A DNA stretch of 64,000 nucleotides from JALZKA01 sp963715405 (GCA_963715405.1 OY970239.1:1984001-2048000), one strand, 5' to 3'. Numbered from the stretch's first letter, positions 8,289 through 16,315 are shown. A program made the numbers and translations. Notes: generated by a model not told the origin, from the sequence alone.

Positions 8289-8824
8289 TGGAAGCCGGGC
8301 CTCAGCCACCGCAACCGCCGCAGCCGCCGCCAGACCCGCGGGCGCTGACGCCGCAGGAGGCCGCCGCGTCGGCCGACCCCGCGGAGAAGCTCGAGGGTCT
8401 CGCTGCCTGGGTGCCCCAGCTCGATCGCAAGCTTCAGACCCGCTTCTACGCCCTTGCCGCCGCGAGCGTCCTGGCGCTGGCCGCCGGCATCGTCGCGGTC
8501 GTCCTTGCCCTCGGCGTCGAGGACGATTCGGCCTCGAAGAACGAGCTCTCCGAGCTTCGCGATCAGGTTGACGAGGCAAGCCAGTCTGCTTCCGACGCGG
8601 CCGAGGACTCTGTCGCCGGCCTCGAGGAGCGCCTCAGCGAGGTCGAGTCCCAGCTCGAAGGGATTCGCTCCGATCAGAGCGGATCCGCTAACGAGCTTTC
8701 GGTTATTCAAGACGACATCGCCGACCTCCGGGATCAGGTCGAAACCGCCCAGCAAACGGCGGACGACGCAGCAGAGGCGGCCGCCAACGCGGACTCCGGC
8801 GACACGACGGACGAGTCGCCCTAG
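8288..8824 (+). CDS. Single-pass membrane protein with Pro-rich head and coiled-coil tail
   Basis: 178 residues; ATG at 8288 overlaps the rhodanese stop. A proline-rich cytoplasmic N-terminus (PQPPQPPQPPPDPRALTPQE) leads to one helix (YALAAASVLALAAGIVAVVL). A long exported coiled coil with Glu/Ala/Asp heptads follows (NELSELRDQVDEASQSASDA; LEERLSEVESQLEGIRSDQ). It has no catalytic motif and I do not recognise a family. The layout suggests an envelope spacer or scaffold protein. The coupling to rhodanese is the only functional clue. Confidence 0.8.
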   Translation: MEAGPQPPQPPQPPPDPRALTPQEAAASADPAEKLEGLAAWVPQLDRKLQTRFYALAAASVLALAAGIVAVVLALGVEDDSASKNELSELRDQVDEASQSASDAAEDSVAGLEERLSEVESQLEGIRSDQSGSANELSVIQDDIADLRDQVETAQQTADDAAEAAANADSGDTTDESP

Positions 8825-8826
8825 AG

Positions 8827-9744
8827 CTAGGCGCGCATCCTTCCGCCCTTGGACGGGCGCTTCGTGGTGACCTTGGCTGGGTCGACCTCGCCGCCCGACT
8901 GGAGATCCAGCTCGAGCTGGTCGATCGCGTCGCGCATCGCGCTCAGGCGCTGCGACACCGTGATCGCGTCCGCATCCCCGCGCTCGAGGGCCTCCAGGCG
9001 ATCGGCCCGCTCCTCCTCGCGCTCGACCTGGTGTACCTCCTCGACGGAGTTGATGATGATCGCGATCAGGATGTTGATCACGAGGAACGACGCGAGGAGG
9101 ACGTAGGAGACGAAGAAGATCCACGACTGCGGGTGGATGGCGGTGCCGGCGTCGAGCAGGGTCGGCCAGTTCTCGAGGGTGAGCATCTGAAACGTCGAGA
9201 GCATCGCCGTCCCGATGTCGCCCCAGTTCTCTGGATCCCCCTCGTGGAAGAGGATCCAGCCCACCATGCCGTACACGTACATGAGCATCACGGTTAGGAC
9301 CGCGAGGCTCAGGATCGGCGGGATCGAGCGGACGAGCGCTCGCACGAGGACCCGCAGGTCTGGCAGGACCGTGACGAGGCGCACGACGCGCAGCAGGCGG
9401 ACGATCCGCAGGAGCGTCGCGTTCTCGCGGAGGCCGGGAAGGAAAGCCGCTGCGATGACGATGAAGTCAAACCGGTTCCAGCCGTCCTTGAAGAAATCTT
9501 GGGGGCGAGTGCCGAACGCGAGGATCCGGATCGTGATCTCGGCCACGAAGATCCCGAGAAAGACGTCGTCGAGGGTCGTGAGCGCGGACTCGACACGGTC
9601 AGAGACGTCGTAGGTCTGGATCCCGAGGGTGATCGCGTTGAGGACGATCACTCCCAGGATGAAGCCCTGAAAGACGCCCGAATCCGCGATCGTCTTGCAC
9701 CTGCTCGCCATTGGGCGCAGCAATATGCCACGCGAGCCCATCAA
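8827..9744 (-). CDS. Bacterial voltage-gated cation channel (NaChBac/Nav type)
   Basis: 305 residues with the six-helix ion-transport layout. The S4 sensor LLRIVRLLRVVRLVTVLPDL carries regularly spaced arginines. The pore helix and filter read FQMLTLENWPTLLDAG, matching the TLESW-type filter of bacterial sodium channels with Asn in place of Ser. S6 follows as VLLASFLVINILIAIIINSV. The cytoplasmic tail is a coiled coil (EREEERADRLEALERGDADA), as in Nav tetramerisation tails. ATG at 9744 or at 9711 (MASRCKTIAD) could be the start. Na versus Ca selectivity cannot be settled from the filter alone. Confidence 0.9.
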   Translation of the reverse strand: MMGSRGILLRPMASRCKTIADSGVFQGFILGVIVLNAITLGIQTYDVSDRVESALTTLDDVFLGIFVAEITIRILAFGTRPQDFFKDGWNRFDFIVIAAAFLPGLRENATLLRIVRLLRVVRLVTVLPDLRVLVRALVRSIPPILSLAVLTVMLMYVYGMVGWILFHEGDPENWGDIGTAMLSTFQMLTLENWPTLLDAGTAIHPQSWIFFVSYVLLASFLVINILIAIIINSVEEVHQVEREEERADRLEALERGDADAITVSQRLSAMRDAIDQLELDLQSGGEVDPAKVTTKRPSKGGRMRA

Positions 9745-9838
9745 CGCGTTTTGTGACGATCCGCACCATACATGCGTAAAGTCGTCCGACGGCTCCCCTA
9801 CGTTCGCCTGAGTCGAGTCTCCCGAAAGGAGCGGCTTT

Positions 9839-9985
9839 ATGCCTGAGGGTTATTGCGTTAAGGAACGCAAGAAGGTCGAGATCAAGGACCCACAGCAAAT
9901 CACCATGAAGAACGGTCGTCCCGCGATCCAGGGCACGTGCCCGGACTGCGGCACGAAGATCTTCAAGATCGGAAAGATGGAGTAG
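9839..9985 (+). CDS. DUF5679 mini-protein
   Basis: 48 residues: MPEGYCVKERKKVEIKDPQQ, then ITMKNGRPAIQGTCPDCGTK and a short IFKIGKME end. A good ribosome binding site (GAAAGGAG, 9824-9831) precedes the ATG. The family is a short zinc-ribbon-like domain, usually with two CxxC knuckles. Here the second knuckle CPDC is intact, while the first reads CVKE, lacking its second Cys. Function is unknown. A GC hairpin follows the stop. Confidence 0.85.
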   Translation: MPEGYCVKERKKVEIKDPQQITMKNGRPAIQGTCPDCGTKIFKIGKME

Positions 9986-9992
9986 AGGGCGC

Positions 9993-10010
9993 GGCGCCCG
10001 AAGGGGCGCC
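9993..10010. terminator. Hairpin between convergent genes
   Basis: GGCGCCC-GAAG-GGGCGCC forms a 7-bp GC stem with a tetraloop, between the stop of the DUF5679 gene (9985) and the stop of the convergent GGDEF/HD-GYP gene (10016). There is no clear U tract. It could serve both strands. Confidence 0.55.
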
Positions 10011-10015
10011 TCCGC

Positions 10016-11287
10016 TCAAACTGCCGCCAACCCGGACTGGCGGCGGCCGACGAGATAGCCGATAAGGGCCTGGACGACCTCCGGGTCGAACTGGGTACCC
10101 GCGTTATCGGTCAGCTCGGCCATCGCGTCGTGGTGCGACATCGCCTCGCGGTAGGGGCGATCGGACACCATCGCGTGATAGGCGTCGCAGGCAAGGATGA
10201 TCCGCGCCGGCAGCGGGATCGCCTCGCCGACGAGGCCGTCGGGATAGCCGCCGCCGTCCCAGCGCTCGTGCTCGTGGCGGACGACGCGAGCGATCGAGCC
10301 CATGCCGGGCATGGCGCGCATGATGCGCTCGCCGATCACAGGGTGCTGGCGCATGATCTCCCACTCGCGGTCGTCGAGGGGACCGTTCTTGTGAAGGATC
10401 TCGTCGGGGATGCCGACCTTGCCGATGTCATGGAGGAGCGCGGCGGTCCGGACCTCCTTGATCTCGTCCTCGGGGAGGCCCAACGCCTCGGCAACCCGCT
10501 CCGTCAAGTCAACGACTGACTCTGAGTGCTCGCCCGTGTACTGGTCGCGCTCCTCGAGCGCCTGTGCAAGCGCCGCGACGACCTCGGCGTTGGTGCCCAC
10601 CGTGGCCTCGACCTGGCCAGGCTCGCCTTCGGAGCCGTCGGAGACTCGCAGCCGGCCGCCGCCCTCGGCGCGCGCGGCTTCCAGGGCGAGCGCGGCCTGG
10701 GCGAGTAATGAGTCAGCGCTCTGGCCGTGCCGGAGACCGGCGACGCCAACCGAAGCCGAGACGCCGCGCTGGCCTGAGGCCTCCACCTCCTCGAGCGCGA
10801 CGAGGATGCGCCCGAGCACGATCTGCGCCTCGCTGAGGGCCGTCTCGGAGAGCAGCATCACGAACTCGTCGGCGCCGGCGCGGCAGGTCAAGTCAACCGC
10901 GCGAGTGCGGCTCGCAAGGAGCTCGCCGACTGCGGCGAGGACCTTGTCGCCCGCCGAGTAGCCGCGCTTCATGTTGAGGTAGCGGAAGCGGTCGAGGTCC
11001 AGAACGGCGACGGTCAGAGGGCGCCCGTAGCGCTGGGCACGCTCGACGTCCAGCTCGAGCTGGGCGCGAAACGCGGGAAGCGTCATGAGGCTCGAGATCA
11101 GCCCGTCGCGACCCGATGCGCGCCCGAGCTGCGTCTCCAGCTCGGCGATCCGGATCTTCGCCGCCTGGAGCTCGACGGCACTGTTGTCACGGTCCCTCGA
11201 AAGCACTTCCACGAAGGGGATCGGCACGAATCCGCTGCTGCTTGAACGCAGCGGGCTCGGACGTTCGTCCAGTACCCCGCCAAACAC
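10016..11287 (-). CDS. GGDEF/HD-GYP cyclic-di-GMP signalling protein (degenerate GGDEF)
   Basis: 423 residues. A short N-terminal coiled coil (AAKIRIAELETQLGR) precedes a GGDEF domain (about residues 60-205) with VAVLDLDRFRYLN, an inhibitory-site RxxD (RAVD) and the signature reading RAGADEF. The second Gly of GGDEF is Ala. A C-terminal HD-GYP domain (about 230-410) has HDIGK and HERWDGGGYPDGL, the metal-binding and GYP motifs of c-di-GMP phosphodiesterases. No membrane segment is seen. The likely role is c-di-GMP hydrolysis, with the GGDEF domain possibly sensing nucleotide rather than synthesising it. Confidence 0.93.
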   Translation of the reverse strand: MFGGVLDERPSPLRSSSSGFVPIPFVEVLSRDRDNSAVELQAAKIRIAELETQLGRASGRDGLISSLMTLPAFRAQLELDVERAQRYGRPLTVAVLDLDRFRYLNMKRGYSAGDKVLAAVGELLASRTRAVDLTCRAGADEFVMLLSETALSEAQIVLGRILVALEEVEASGQRGVSASVGVAGLRHGQSADSLLAQAALALEAARAEGGGRLRVSDGSEGEPGQVEATVGTNAEVVAALAQALEERDQYTGEHSESVVDLTERVAEALGLPEDEIKEVRTAALLHDIGKVGIPDEILHKNGPLDDREWEIMRQHPVIGERIMRAMPGMGSIARVVRHEHERWDGGGYPDGLVGEAIPLPARIILACDAYHAMVSDRPYREAMSHHDAMAELTDNAGTQFDPEVVQALIGYLVGRRQSGLAAV

Positions 11288-11399
11288 TCAAGCGGGGTTT
11301 GACCCCTCATATGCCTCAGGCCGCCGGCGTTCACCCGGCACGCCCGCGAGCCTAAGCGCCCTAACGGTGACACAATGTTCACAATCACCCTTCGCCTTC

Positions 11400-11810
11400 A
11401 TGACTCCTTCGCAAAAGCCCCTCGAGCTGATCCTCGCCCGCAACCTCTTGACGAGCATCTCCACACCCTCTTTCCTGGTCGACGGCGCGGGGACCATGGT
11501 CTTCTATAACGAGGCGGCCGCGGCGCTCCTCGGCCGCTCGTTCGAGGAGGCCGGACAGATGACCGCGGATGAATGGCTGACGACGTTCGGGCCGCTCACC
11601 CGCGAAGGCAACCCGATCGAGCTCGACGAGATTTCGCTCACCCAAGCGATCCAAGAAGGGCAGCCCGCGCACGGCACGTTTTGCATCCGCACCGCGCGCC
11701 AGGACCAGGAGACGATCGAGGCCGCGGCCTTCCCGCTGGTTGCTTCTGAGAACGGAAGCTCGGGCGCGATGATCATGTTCTGGCCTCGCGGGGTAGGGGA
11801 AGGCGAATGA
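11400..11810 (+). CDS. PAS domain protein
   Basis: 136 residues from ATG at 11400 (MTPSQKPLEL). The frame is open further upstream, but that part is arginine/serine-rich and antisense to the previous gene. A PAS fold is indicated by ISTPSFLVDGAGTMVFYNEA, then ALLGRSFEEAGQMTADEW and the terminal strands IEAAAFPLVASENGSSGAMI. There is no output domain, so it is a stand-alone sensor or adaptor. Its last four bases overlap the ATG of the MBL hydrolase (ATGA, 11807-11810), linking the two. Confidence 0.83.
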   Translation: MTPSQKPLELILARNLLTSISTPSFLVDGAGTMVFYNEAAAALLGRSFEEAGQMTADEWLTTFGPLTREGNPIELDEISLTQAIQEGQPAHGTFCIRTARQDQETIEAAAFPLVASENGSSGAMIMFWPRGVGEGE

Positions 11811-12718
11811 AGATCAAGGTCTGGGGAGCTCGAGGATCGGTACCCGCGCCGGGGCCGGAGATGAACCGCTTCGGCGGTAACACGTCTTGCGTCCAGCTCA
11901 CCTTCAAGGACGAGAGCCAACTCATCCTCGACGCCGGCACTGGAATCCGTGCGCTCGGGCACGAGCTGGCCGACGCCTCTCAAGTGGCAATCATCCTCAC
12001 CCACCTCCACCTCGATCACATTCAGGGCCTGATGTTCTTTCCGCCCTGCTTTCGCTCGGACGCCGAGATCACGATCTGGGGCCCCTCCTCGCCCGAGACG
12101 TCGCTCGAGAACCGGATCGCCCGCTACATCTCGGCTCCCCTCTCGCCGGTCGAGGTCCGCGAGCTTCCCTGCTCGGTGGCGTTCCACGAAGCGCCGGCAT
12201 CGGAGTGGCGGATCGGCGACATCGAGATCCGCTCGGAGGCGGTGACCCATCGCGGGCCAACCCTGGGGTACCGGATCACCGACGGGGAGACCACCGTCTG
12301 TTACATCCCCGACCACGAACCCGCGCTCGGAGCGCCGCTGGCGAGCCTGGAAAACGAGTGGATCTCGGGCTACGACCTTGCCAAGGACGCCGACCTTTTG
12401 ATCCACGACTGCCAGTACACGGACGCCGAGTATCCGGCGCACGTGGGCTGGGGACACTCGGGGATGGAGGACACGCTCACCTTCGCCCACCGGGTGGGCG
12501 CGAAGCGCGTCCTCTTGTTTCACCACGATCCGCTCCACACCGACGTCATGCTCGAGCGCATGGAGGCCCGGGCCAGGAAGCGCTGGGTGGAACTGGGACA
12601 CGAGCGCGCGCGGATCGAGCTTGCCCGCGAGGGGACCGAGCTCGAAGTGAAGGGCTCGGGACCGCTTGTTCAAGCGGTATCGGACGTTGGCGCGACAGCC
12701 GGTACAAGCGCCGCCTGA
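11807..12718 (+). CDS. MBL-fold metallo-hydrolase
   Basis: 303 residues. The N-terminus MKIKVWGARGSVPAPGPEMN and GGNTSCV resemble RNase Z/PhnP-like beta-lactamase-fold enzymes. The metal-binding motif THLHLDHIQG and downstream His/Asp ligands (CYIPDHEPAL; LLIHDCQYTD; LLFHHDP) are present. It is probably a cytoplasmic phosphodiesterase or hydrolase acting on a small phosphorylated or cyclic-nucleotide substrate. Proteins of this kind are often linked to signalling domains, which fits the coupled PAS gene. Substrate unproven. Confidence 0.9.
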   Translation: MKIKVWGARGSVPAPGPEMNRFGGNTSCVQLTFKDESQLILDAGTGIRALGHELADASQVAIILTHLHLDHIQGLMFFPPCFRSDAEITIWGPSSPETSLENRIARYISAPLSPVEVRELPCSVAFHEAPASEWRIGDIEIRSEAVTHRGPTLGYRITDGETTVCYIPDHEPALGAPLASLENEWISGYDLAKDADLLIHDCQYTDAEYPAHVGWGHSGMEDTLTFAHRVGAKRVLLFHHDPLHTDVMLERMEARARKRWVELGHERARIELAREGTELEVKGSGPLVQAVSDVGATAGTSAA

Positions 12719-12831
12719 GAACTTTCGACGCGGGGATAAACGACCCCGGCCATTCCGGTCCTACCGTGGCTCGCCATAAGCGAACTACAACGGCCACGCC
12801 CGCGTCGGGGCCCGCCTAGGAGGGAATTCAC

Positions 12832-14325
12832 ATGAAGAAGAGGCTCAGCCTCAGCGCCTTGCTTGCGCTCGGGGCCTCCCTGGCTTTGCCAGGGCTGGCC
12901 ATGGCGCAAGGTCAAGGAGTGAGCGTGTTGAAGGGCGAGGTCGACATCACCTGGGTGATGCTCGGCTGCGTACTCGTCCTGCTGATGCAGGCCGGGTTCC
13001 TGCTGCTCGAGATCGGCTTCTCGCGCCAGAAGAACGTGGGAGCCGGCGTCGCCAAGATCCTCGTCAACCTGTCGATCGGAACGCTCGCCTGGTGGGCGGT
13101 CGGTTTCGGGCTCTCGTCGCTGACGGGCAACGACGTCTTCGGCACGGACGGGTTCTTCTTCCACAACGGCCAAACCATCGGCGAAGGCGCCGACGCCTTG
13201 GTCGTCGGGGGCGCTGATACCGCCCTGATGCTGTTCGGGATGCTGTTCTGCACGGTCTCCCTGGCGATCGTGTGGGGAACGACGCTCGAGCGAATCAGGT
13301 TCGCGGCTTACGTGATCTACGCGGCGGTGTTCGCAGCGGTGATCTATCCGCTGGTCGCGCACTCCGTTTACGGCGGCGGATTTTTGTCCGACATCGGCGG
13401 CAAGCAGGTGATGGACTTCGCCGGCTCGTCGGTCGTGCACCTCACTGGCGCGGTCGGCGGACTCGCGGCGCTCTTGCTCCTCGGAGCCAGGCGCGGCAAG
13501 TACGGCCCGGACGGCTCCCCGCGGGCGATCCCCGGACACTCGATGCCCCTGGTGGGCCTCGGCGTGCTCCTTCTGTGGGTCGGCTGGTACGGGTTCAACG
13601 CCGGCTCGACGTTCGGCACGACCGACAACTTCTTCGCCCAGGTGGCGTTGAACACGCAGCTCGCTGCGTCGGCCGGCGCGATCGTCGCGCTCGGGGTGAT
13701 CTACCTCAAGACGAAGTCGATCGACGTCGGCATGGCCGGCAACGGCGCGATCGCCGGGCTGGTGGCGATCACGGCTCCGTCGGGGTACGTCGAGTTCTGG
13801 GCAGCGCCCATCATCGGCGCGGTCGCGGGCGTCGTCGTGGTCTATGGCGTTCTGATCATCGAGAAGTACCTCGACGACCCGGTCGGCGCCCTCTCCGCGC
13901 ACGGTCTCGCCGGCATCTGGGGAACGCTCTCGGTCGGGCTCTTTGCCTCGCCGCGGCTGATCCTCGAGGGAACGACCTCACCCGGCGTCTACTACGGGAT
14001 CACTGATGGCGGGCTCGCTGCGAGCCTCGGTCAGCTCGGAGTCCAGGCGGTGGGCGTGGTGGCCACGTTCGTCTTCGTGTTCGTCCTCTCCTATGCGACG
14101 TTCGCCGCCATCAGGGCGACGATCGGGCTCAGGGTCACGGGCGACGAGGAGCTCGCAGGCCTCGACATCTCCGAGCACGGGATGTACGGCTATCCCGAGG
14201 TGTTCATCCCGCAGGAGGAATACCCCAACGTCGGAACGCCGGCACCGCACGTCGCGGGGACCCCGGTGGTAGCCCATGCGGCACCGAAGCCCACCGAAAC
14301 GCCGGCGCACGAGGGGGTGAACTAG
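12832..14325 (+). CDS. amt: Ammonium transporter
   Basis: 497 residues. A strong AGGAGGG (12818-12824) precedes ATG. The N-terminal signal sequence (ALLALGASLALPGLAMAQ) is followed by eleven membrane helices. Conserved Amt features include MQAGFLLLEIGFSRQKNVG, the pore histidines in SSVVHLTGAVGG and LSAHGLAGIWG, and WVGWYGFNAGST. The cytoplasmic tail has GLDISEHGMYGYPEVF, the region contacted by PII, then a Pro/Ala-rich extension. Its TAG directly abuts the PII gene ATG, so ammonium uptake and its regulator are cotranscribed. Confidence 0.97.
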   Translation: MKKRLSLSALLALGASLALPGLAMAQGQGVSVLKGEVDITWVMLGCVLVLLMQAGFLLLEIGFSRQKNVGAGVAKILVNLSIGTLAWWAVGFGLSSLTGNDVFGTDGFFFHNGQTIGEGADALVVGGADTALMLFGMLFCTVSLAIVWGTTLERIRFAAYVIYAAVFAAVIYPLVAHSVYGGGFLSDIGGKQVMDFAGSSVVHLTGAVGGLAALLLLGARRGKYGPDGSPRAIPGHSMPLVGLGVLLLWVGWYGFNAGSTFGTTDNFFAQVALNTQLAASAGAIVALGVIYLKTKSIDVGMAGNGAIAGLVAITAPSGYVEFWAAPIIGAVAGVVVVYGVLIIEKYLDDPVGALSAHGLAGIWGTLSVGLFASPRLILEGTTSPGVYYGITDGGLAASLGQLGVQAVGVVATFVFVFVLSYATFAAIRATIGLRVTGDEELAGLDISEHGMYGYPEVFIPQEEYPNVGTPAPHVAGTPVVAHAAPKPTETPAHEGVN

Positions 14326-14694
14326 ATGAAGAAGATCGAGGCATACGTACGCCACGAGTCGTTCGAGCCGATCCGCACCGAGCTGCTCGACAAGGGCTTT
14401 CCCTCGCTGTCCATATGCGAGGTGAAGGGCTCGGGCCGCCAGAAGGGAGTCGTCGAGACCTACCGGGGATCGACCCTGACGGTGAACGTCCGGCCGAAGC
14501 TCAAGCTCGAGGTGGTCGTCGAGGACAAGGACAAGTCCCTGGTGGTCGAGACGATCCTCAAGCACGCGCGGACCGGCGAGGTCGGGGACGGGAAGATCTT
14601 CGTCCTCCCCGTCGAGGAAGCGGTCCGCATCAGGACGGGCGAAGAGGGCGACGACGTCCTCCAAGCCCACCCGGAAGCGGGAGTCGCAGCGTAA
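14326..14694 (+). CDS. glnK: PII-family nitrogen regulatory protein
   Basis: 122 residues, beginning directly after the amt stop. Family motifs are the T-loop approach GSGRQKGVVETYRG, PKLKLEVVVED, and the C-terminal TGEVGDGKIFVLPV and RIRTGEEG. It should bind ATP/ADP and 2-oxoglutarate and plug the Amt trimer. Tyr46 of the T-loop is present, but position 51, the Tyr modified in many PII proteins, is Leu (RGSTLTV). Covalent switching at that site is therefore not possible and control may rely on ligands only. Confidence 0.95.
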   Translation: MKKIEAYVRHESFEPIRTELLDKGFPSLSICEVKGSGRQKGVVETYRGSTLTVNVRPKLKLEVVVEDKDKSLVVETILKHARTGEVGDGKIFVLPVEEAVRIRTGEEGDDVLQAHPEAGVAA

Positions 14695-14706
14695 CCCGAC
14701 GCCACC

Positions 14707-14808
14707 CGTCGGTCCGCCCCCTCCAGGAGGCCTGGCAATTTGGTCTCTAGGTTCGAGGCAGGAAAGTATCGATCTTTCCTTAGCCTCCTGGAGGGGGCAT
14801 GACCGACG
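14707..14808. repeat. Structured dispersed element, copy 1
   Basis: A ~102-bp inverted-repeat element between the convergent PII gene and coiled-coil gene. The outer arms CGTCGGTC (14707-14714) and GACCGACG (14801-14808) are perfectly complementary. The inner 16-bp arms GCCCCCTCCAGGAGGC (14716-14731) and its exact reverse complement (14783-14798) follow after a 1-2 base bulge. The core holds CAATTTGGTCTCT, CGAGGC and a small hairpin AGGAAAG-TATCGAT-CTTTCCT (14760-14780). Copy 2, in opposite orientation, is at 45449-45552. Confidence 0.85.
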
Positions 14809-14831
14809 CGTGGCGGGTCTCGGTCGTCGGG

Positions 14832-16169
14832 TCAGTTCAGGCCGAGAGCCTGGCGGCGGGCCTGTTCGGCCGCTTCCTGGGCCGTGGCTTCCGCTTCGGC
14901 CTTGAGGCGGATCGCGTCTTCCTCCATGCGCCGCTGCGCCGCTTGGCGCGCTTTGGTGGCGTCCTCGCGGGCTGACGCCTCGACCTCGCGGCGTACGCGC
15001 TCCTCCGCCGCCTTCATCTGAGACTCCGCCGCGGCGAGCGCCTTCTCCTCGGCTTCCTTTCGGGCCTTCTCCGCTTCTTCGCGGAGCCGTGACTCAAGCT
15101 CGTACTGCGTGCGGCGCTCGGCGGCCTCCTCGGCACGCTTTGCGTCCTCCGACATCCGGCGCTCCAGCTCCTCGAGTTCCTTGGCGATGTTCACCTCGGC
15201 CTCCTCCCGTGCACGAGCTTCGGCTTCGGCCGCGAGGCGTTCGACGACGTTTGTGAGCTTTCTCTCCACCTTCTCTAGCTTCGACTGAGCCTCAACGCGT
15301 TGCTCGATCGCCTGGCCCAGGCGCTCCTCGACTTGCTTGAGCGACGCCTCTGCCTGTCGCTTGGCCTCAGCGGTCTCGAACTCGAGCTTGCGCTGCGCCT
15401 CGGCTTTCGCCTCGGCGGTCTCGAGCTCGAGCTTGCGCTGCGCCTCGGCCTTCGCCTCGGCGGTCTCGCTCCGTGCCTTGGCGATCGCCTGAGCCGCGCG
15501 CTCCTCGGCGGCCTTCACCTTCACGTTCGCCATCTCGAGTGCCCGTGCGTTGGCGCTTCGCACCGCCTCCGTCGCAAGCTCCGTGGCGCGAACCTCGGCC
15601 TGCTCCTTGAGGCGCGTCGCCGCCGCGCGGAGCTTCGCCTCGGCGCGCTCTCGCAGTTGCTCGCGGCTTCGAGCGATCTTCTTATCGGCGGCCTCGCGGG
15701 CCTCGCGCCGCGCCTCGGCCACCCTCACCTCTACCTCATTCGCTCCCTCAGCCTCAAGCGCGGCGAGCTGGGCAAGAAGCTGCGTGCGGTCGGACTCGAG
15801 ATCGGCGATGCTCACACCTGCATCGCGGGCCTTGCGGTCGGCCATTCTCTTCGCGGCTCCGGCCTCGCGCGCCTTTCGCTCGGCTCCGGCGAGTGCCTCG
15901 GCGCTGACCCGAGCCTCGAGCTCGGCCCCGTCGGCGCGGATGCGCTCGGCGCTGAGCTGCTCCCGGAGGCGGCGAACGTCCGCGGCCAGCTCGGCGAAGC
16001 TCTCAGCGCGCGCCTGTCCCGCTGCGGCGCTGAGCTCCTCCGCAAGCTGGCGAGCCTCCCCGGCGACAGCAAGGCCATCCTCGGGGCCCACGGCGCGCAG
16101 AATCGGCTTGCCCAGCGGTGTGGGCTCGTCAGCGCTCATGGACTCCCCTTGTGGGTTGCGATCCGGCAT
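14832..16169 (-). CDS. Ala/Glu-rich long coiled-coil protein
   Basis: 445 residues from MPDRNPQGES (ATG at 16169; an upstream ATG at 16187 is also in frame). After a short N-terminal segment (TPLGKPILRAVGPEDGLAVA) almost the whole protein is Ala/Glu/Arg/Lys heptads, as in TolA-like or IF-like scaffolds. It contains no signal peptide, membrane helix or enzyme motif. Two near-identical 15-residue units (ETAEAKAEAQRKLEL and ETAEAKAEAQRKLEF) are encoded by the 45-bp repeat at 15371-15460. Probably a structural cytoplasmic protein; function unknown. Confidence 0.8.
   Translation of the reverse strand: MPDRNPQGESMSADEPTPLGKPILRAVGPEDGLAVAGEARQLAEELSAAAGQARAESFAELAADVRRLREQLSAERIRADGAELEARVSAEALAGAERKAREAGAAKRMADRKARDAGVSIADLESDRTQLLAQLAALEAEGANEVEVRVAEARREAREAADKKIARSREQLRERAEAKLRAAATRLKEQAEVRATELATEAVRSANARALEMANVKVKAAEERAAQAIAKARSETAEAKAEAQRKLELETAEAKAEAQRKLEFETAEAKRQAEASLKQVEERLGQAIEQRVEAQSKLEKVERKLTNVVERLAAEAEARAREEAEVNIAKELEELERRMSEDAKRAEEAAERRTQYELESRLREEAEKARKEAEEKALAAAESQMKAAEERVRREVEASAREDATKARQAAQRRMEEDAIRLKAEAEATAQEAAEQARRQALGLN
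15371..15460 (-). repeat. 45-bp tandem duplication inside the coiled-coil gene
   Basis: Two adjacent 45-bp units (15371-15415 and 15416-15460) differ at only two positions and encode 15-residue coiled-coil repeats. A third, diverged copy begins at 15461. The unit length preserves frame and the heptad pattern approximately, so this looks like recent in-frame duplication. Confidence 0.85.
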
Positions 16170-16315
16170 CGCTCTTTCCCTTCGCACCCCTCCCCGCTCG
16201 AGGAGTACTCCGACGGCGCGAGACTACAAGAGCCGCCGGATGAGGGAGCCTGACCCCTCTTGCCCCAGACAGATATCCACTTGATCGTTTCGGGCTGAGC
16301 GCCGACAAAAGGCAA

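Noticed and set aside
11367..11382. GTGA-N8-TCAC dyad upstream of the PAS gene as a CRP site
   Set aside because: CRP-type sites have six bases between the half-sites; eight here makes the match weak, and no regulator is linked.
12670..13902. 410-residue minus-strand ORF across the ammonium transporter gene
   Set aside because: High-GC shadow frame. The Arg/Asp/His-rich sequence has no fold, while the opposite strand encodes an unmistakable Amt protein.
14799..14831. ATG preceded by GGAGGGGGC at the right arm of repeat copy 1
   Set aside because: The ORF would run antisense into the coiled-coil gene, and copy 2 has no equivalent ATG. The GGAGG belongs to the inverted repeat.
15300..16253. 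Long plus-strand ORF antisense to the coiled-coil gene (Leu/Gly/Arg-rich, 317 residues)
   Set aside because: It is the mirror of the Ala/Glu/Lys codon pattern of the coiled-coil gene; low-complexity composition, no start signal and no domain.
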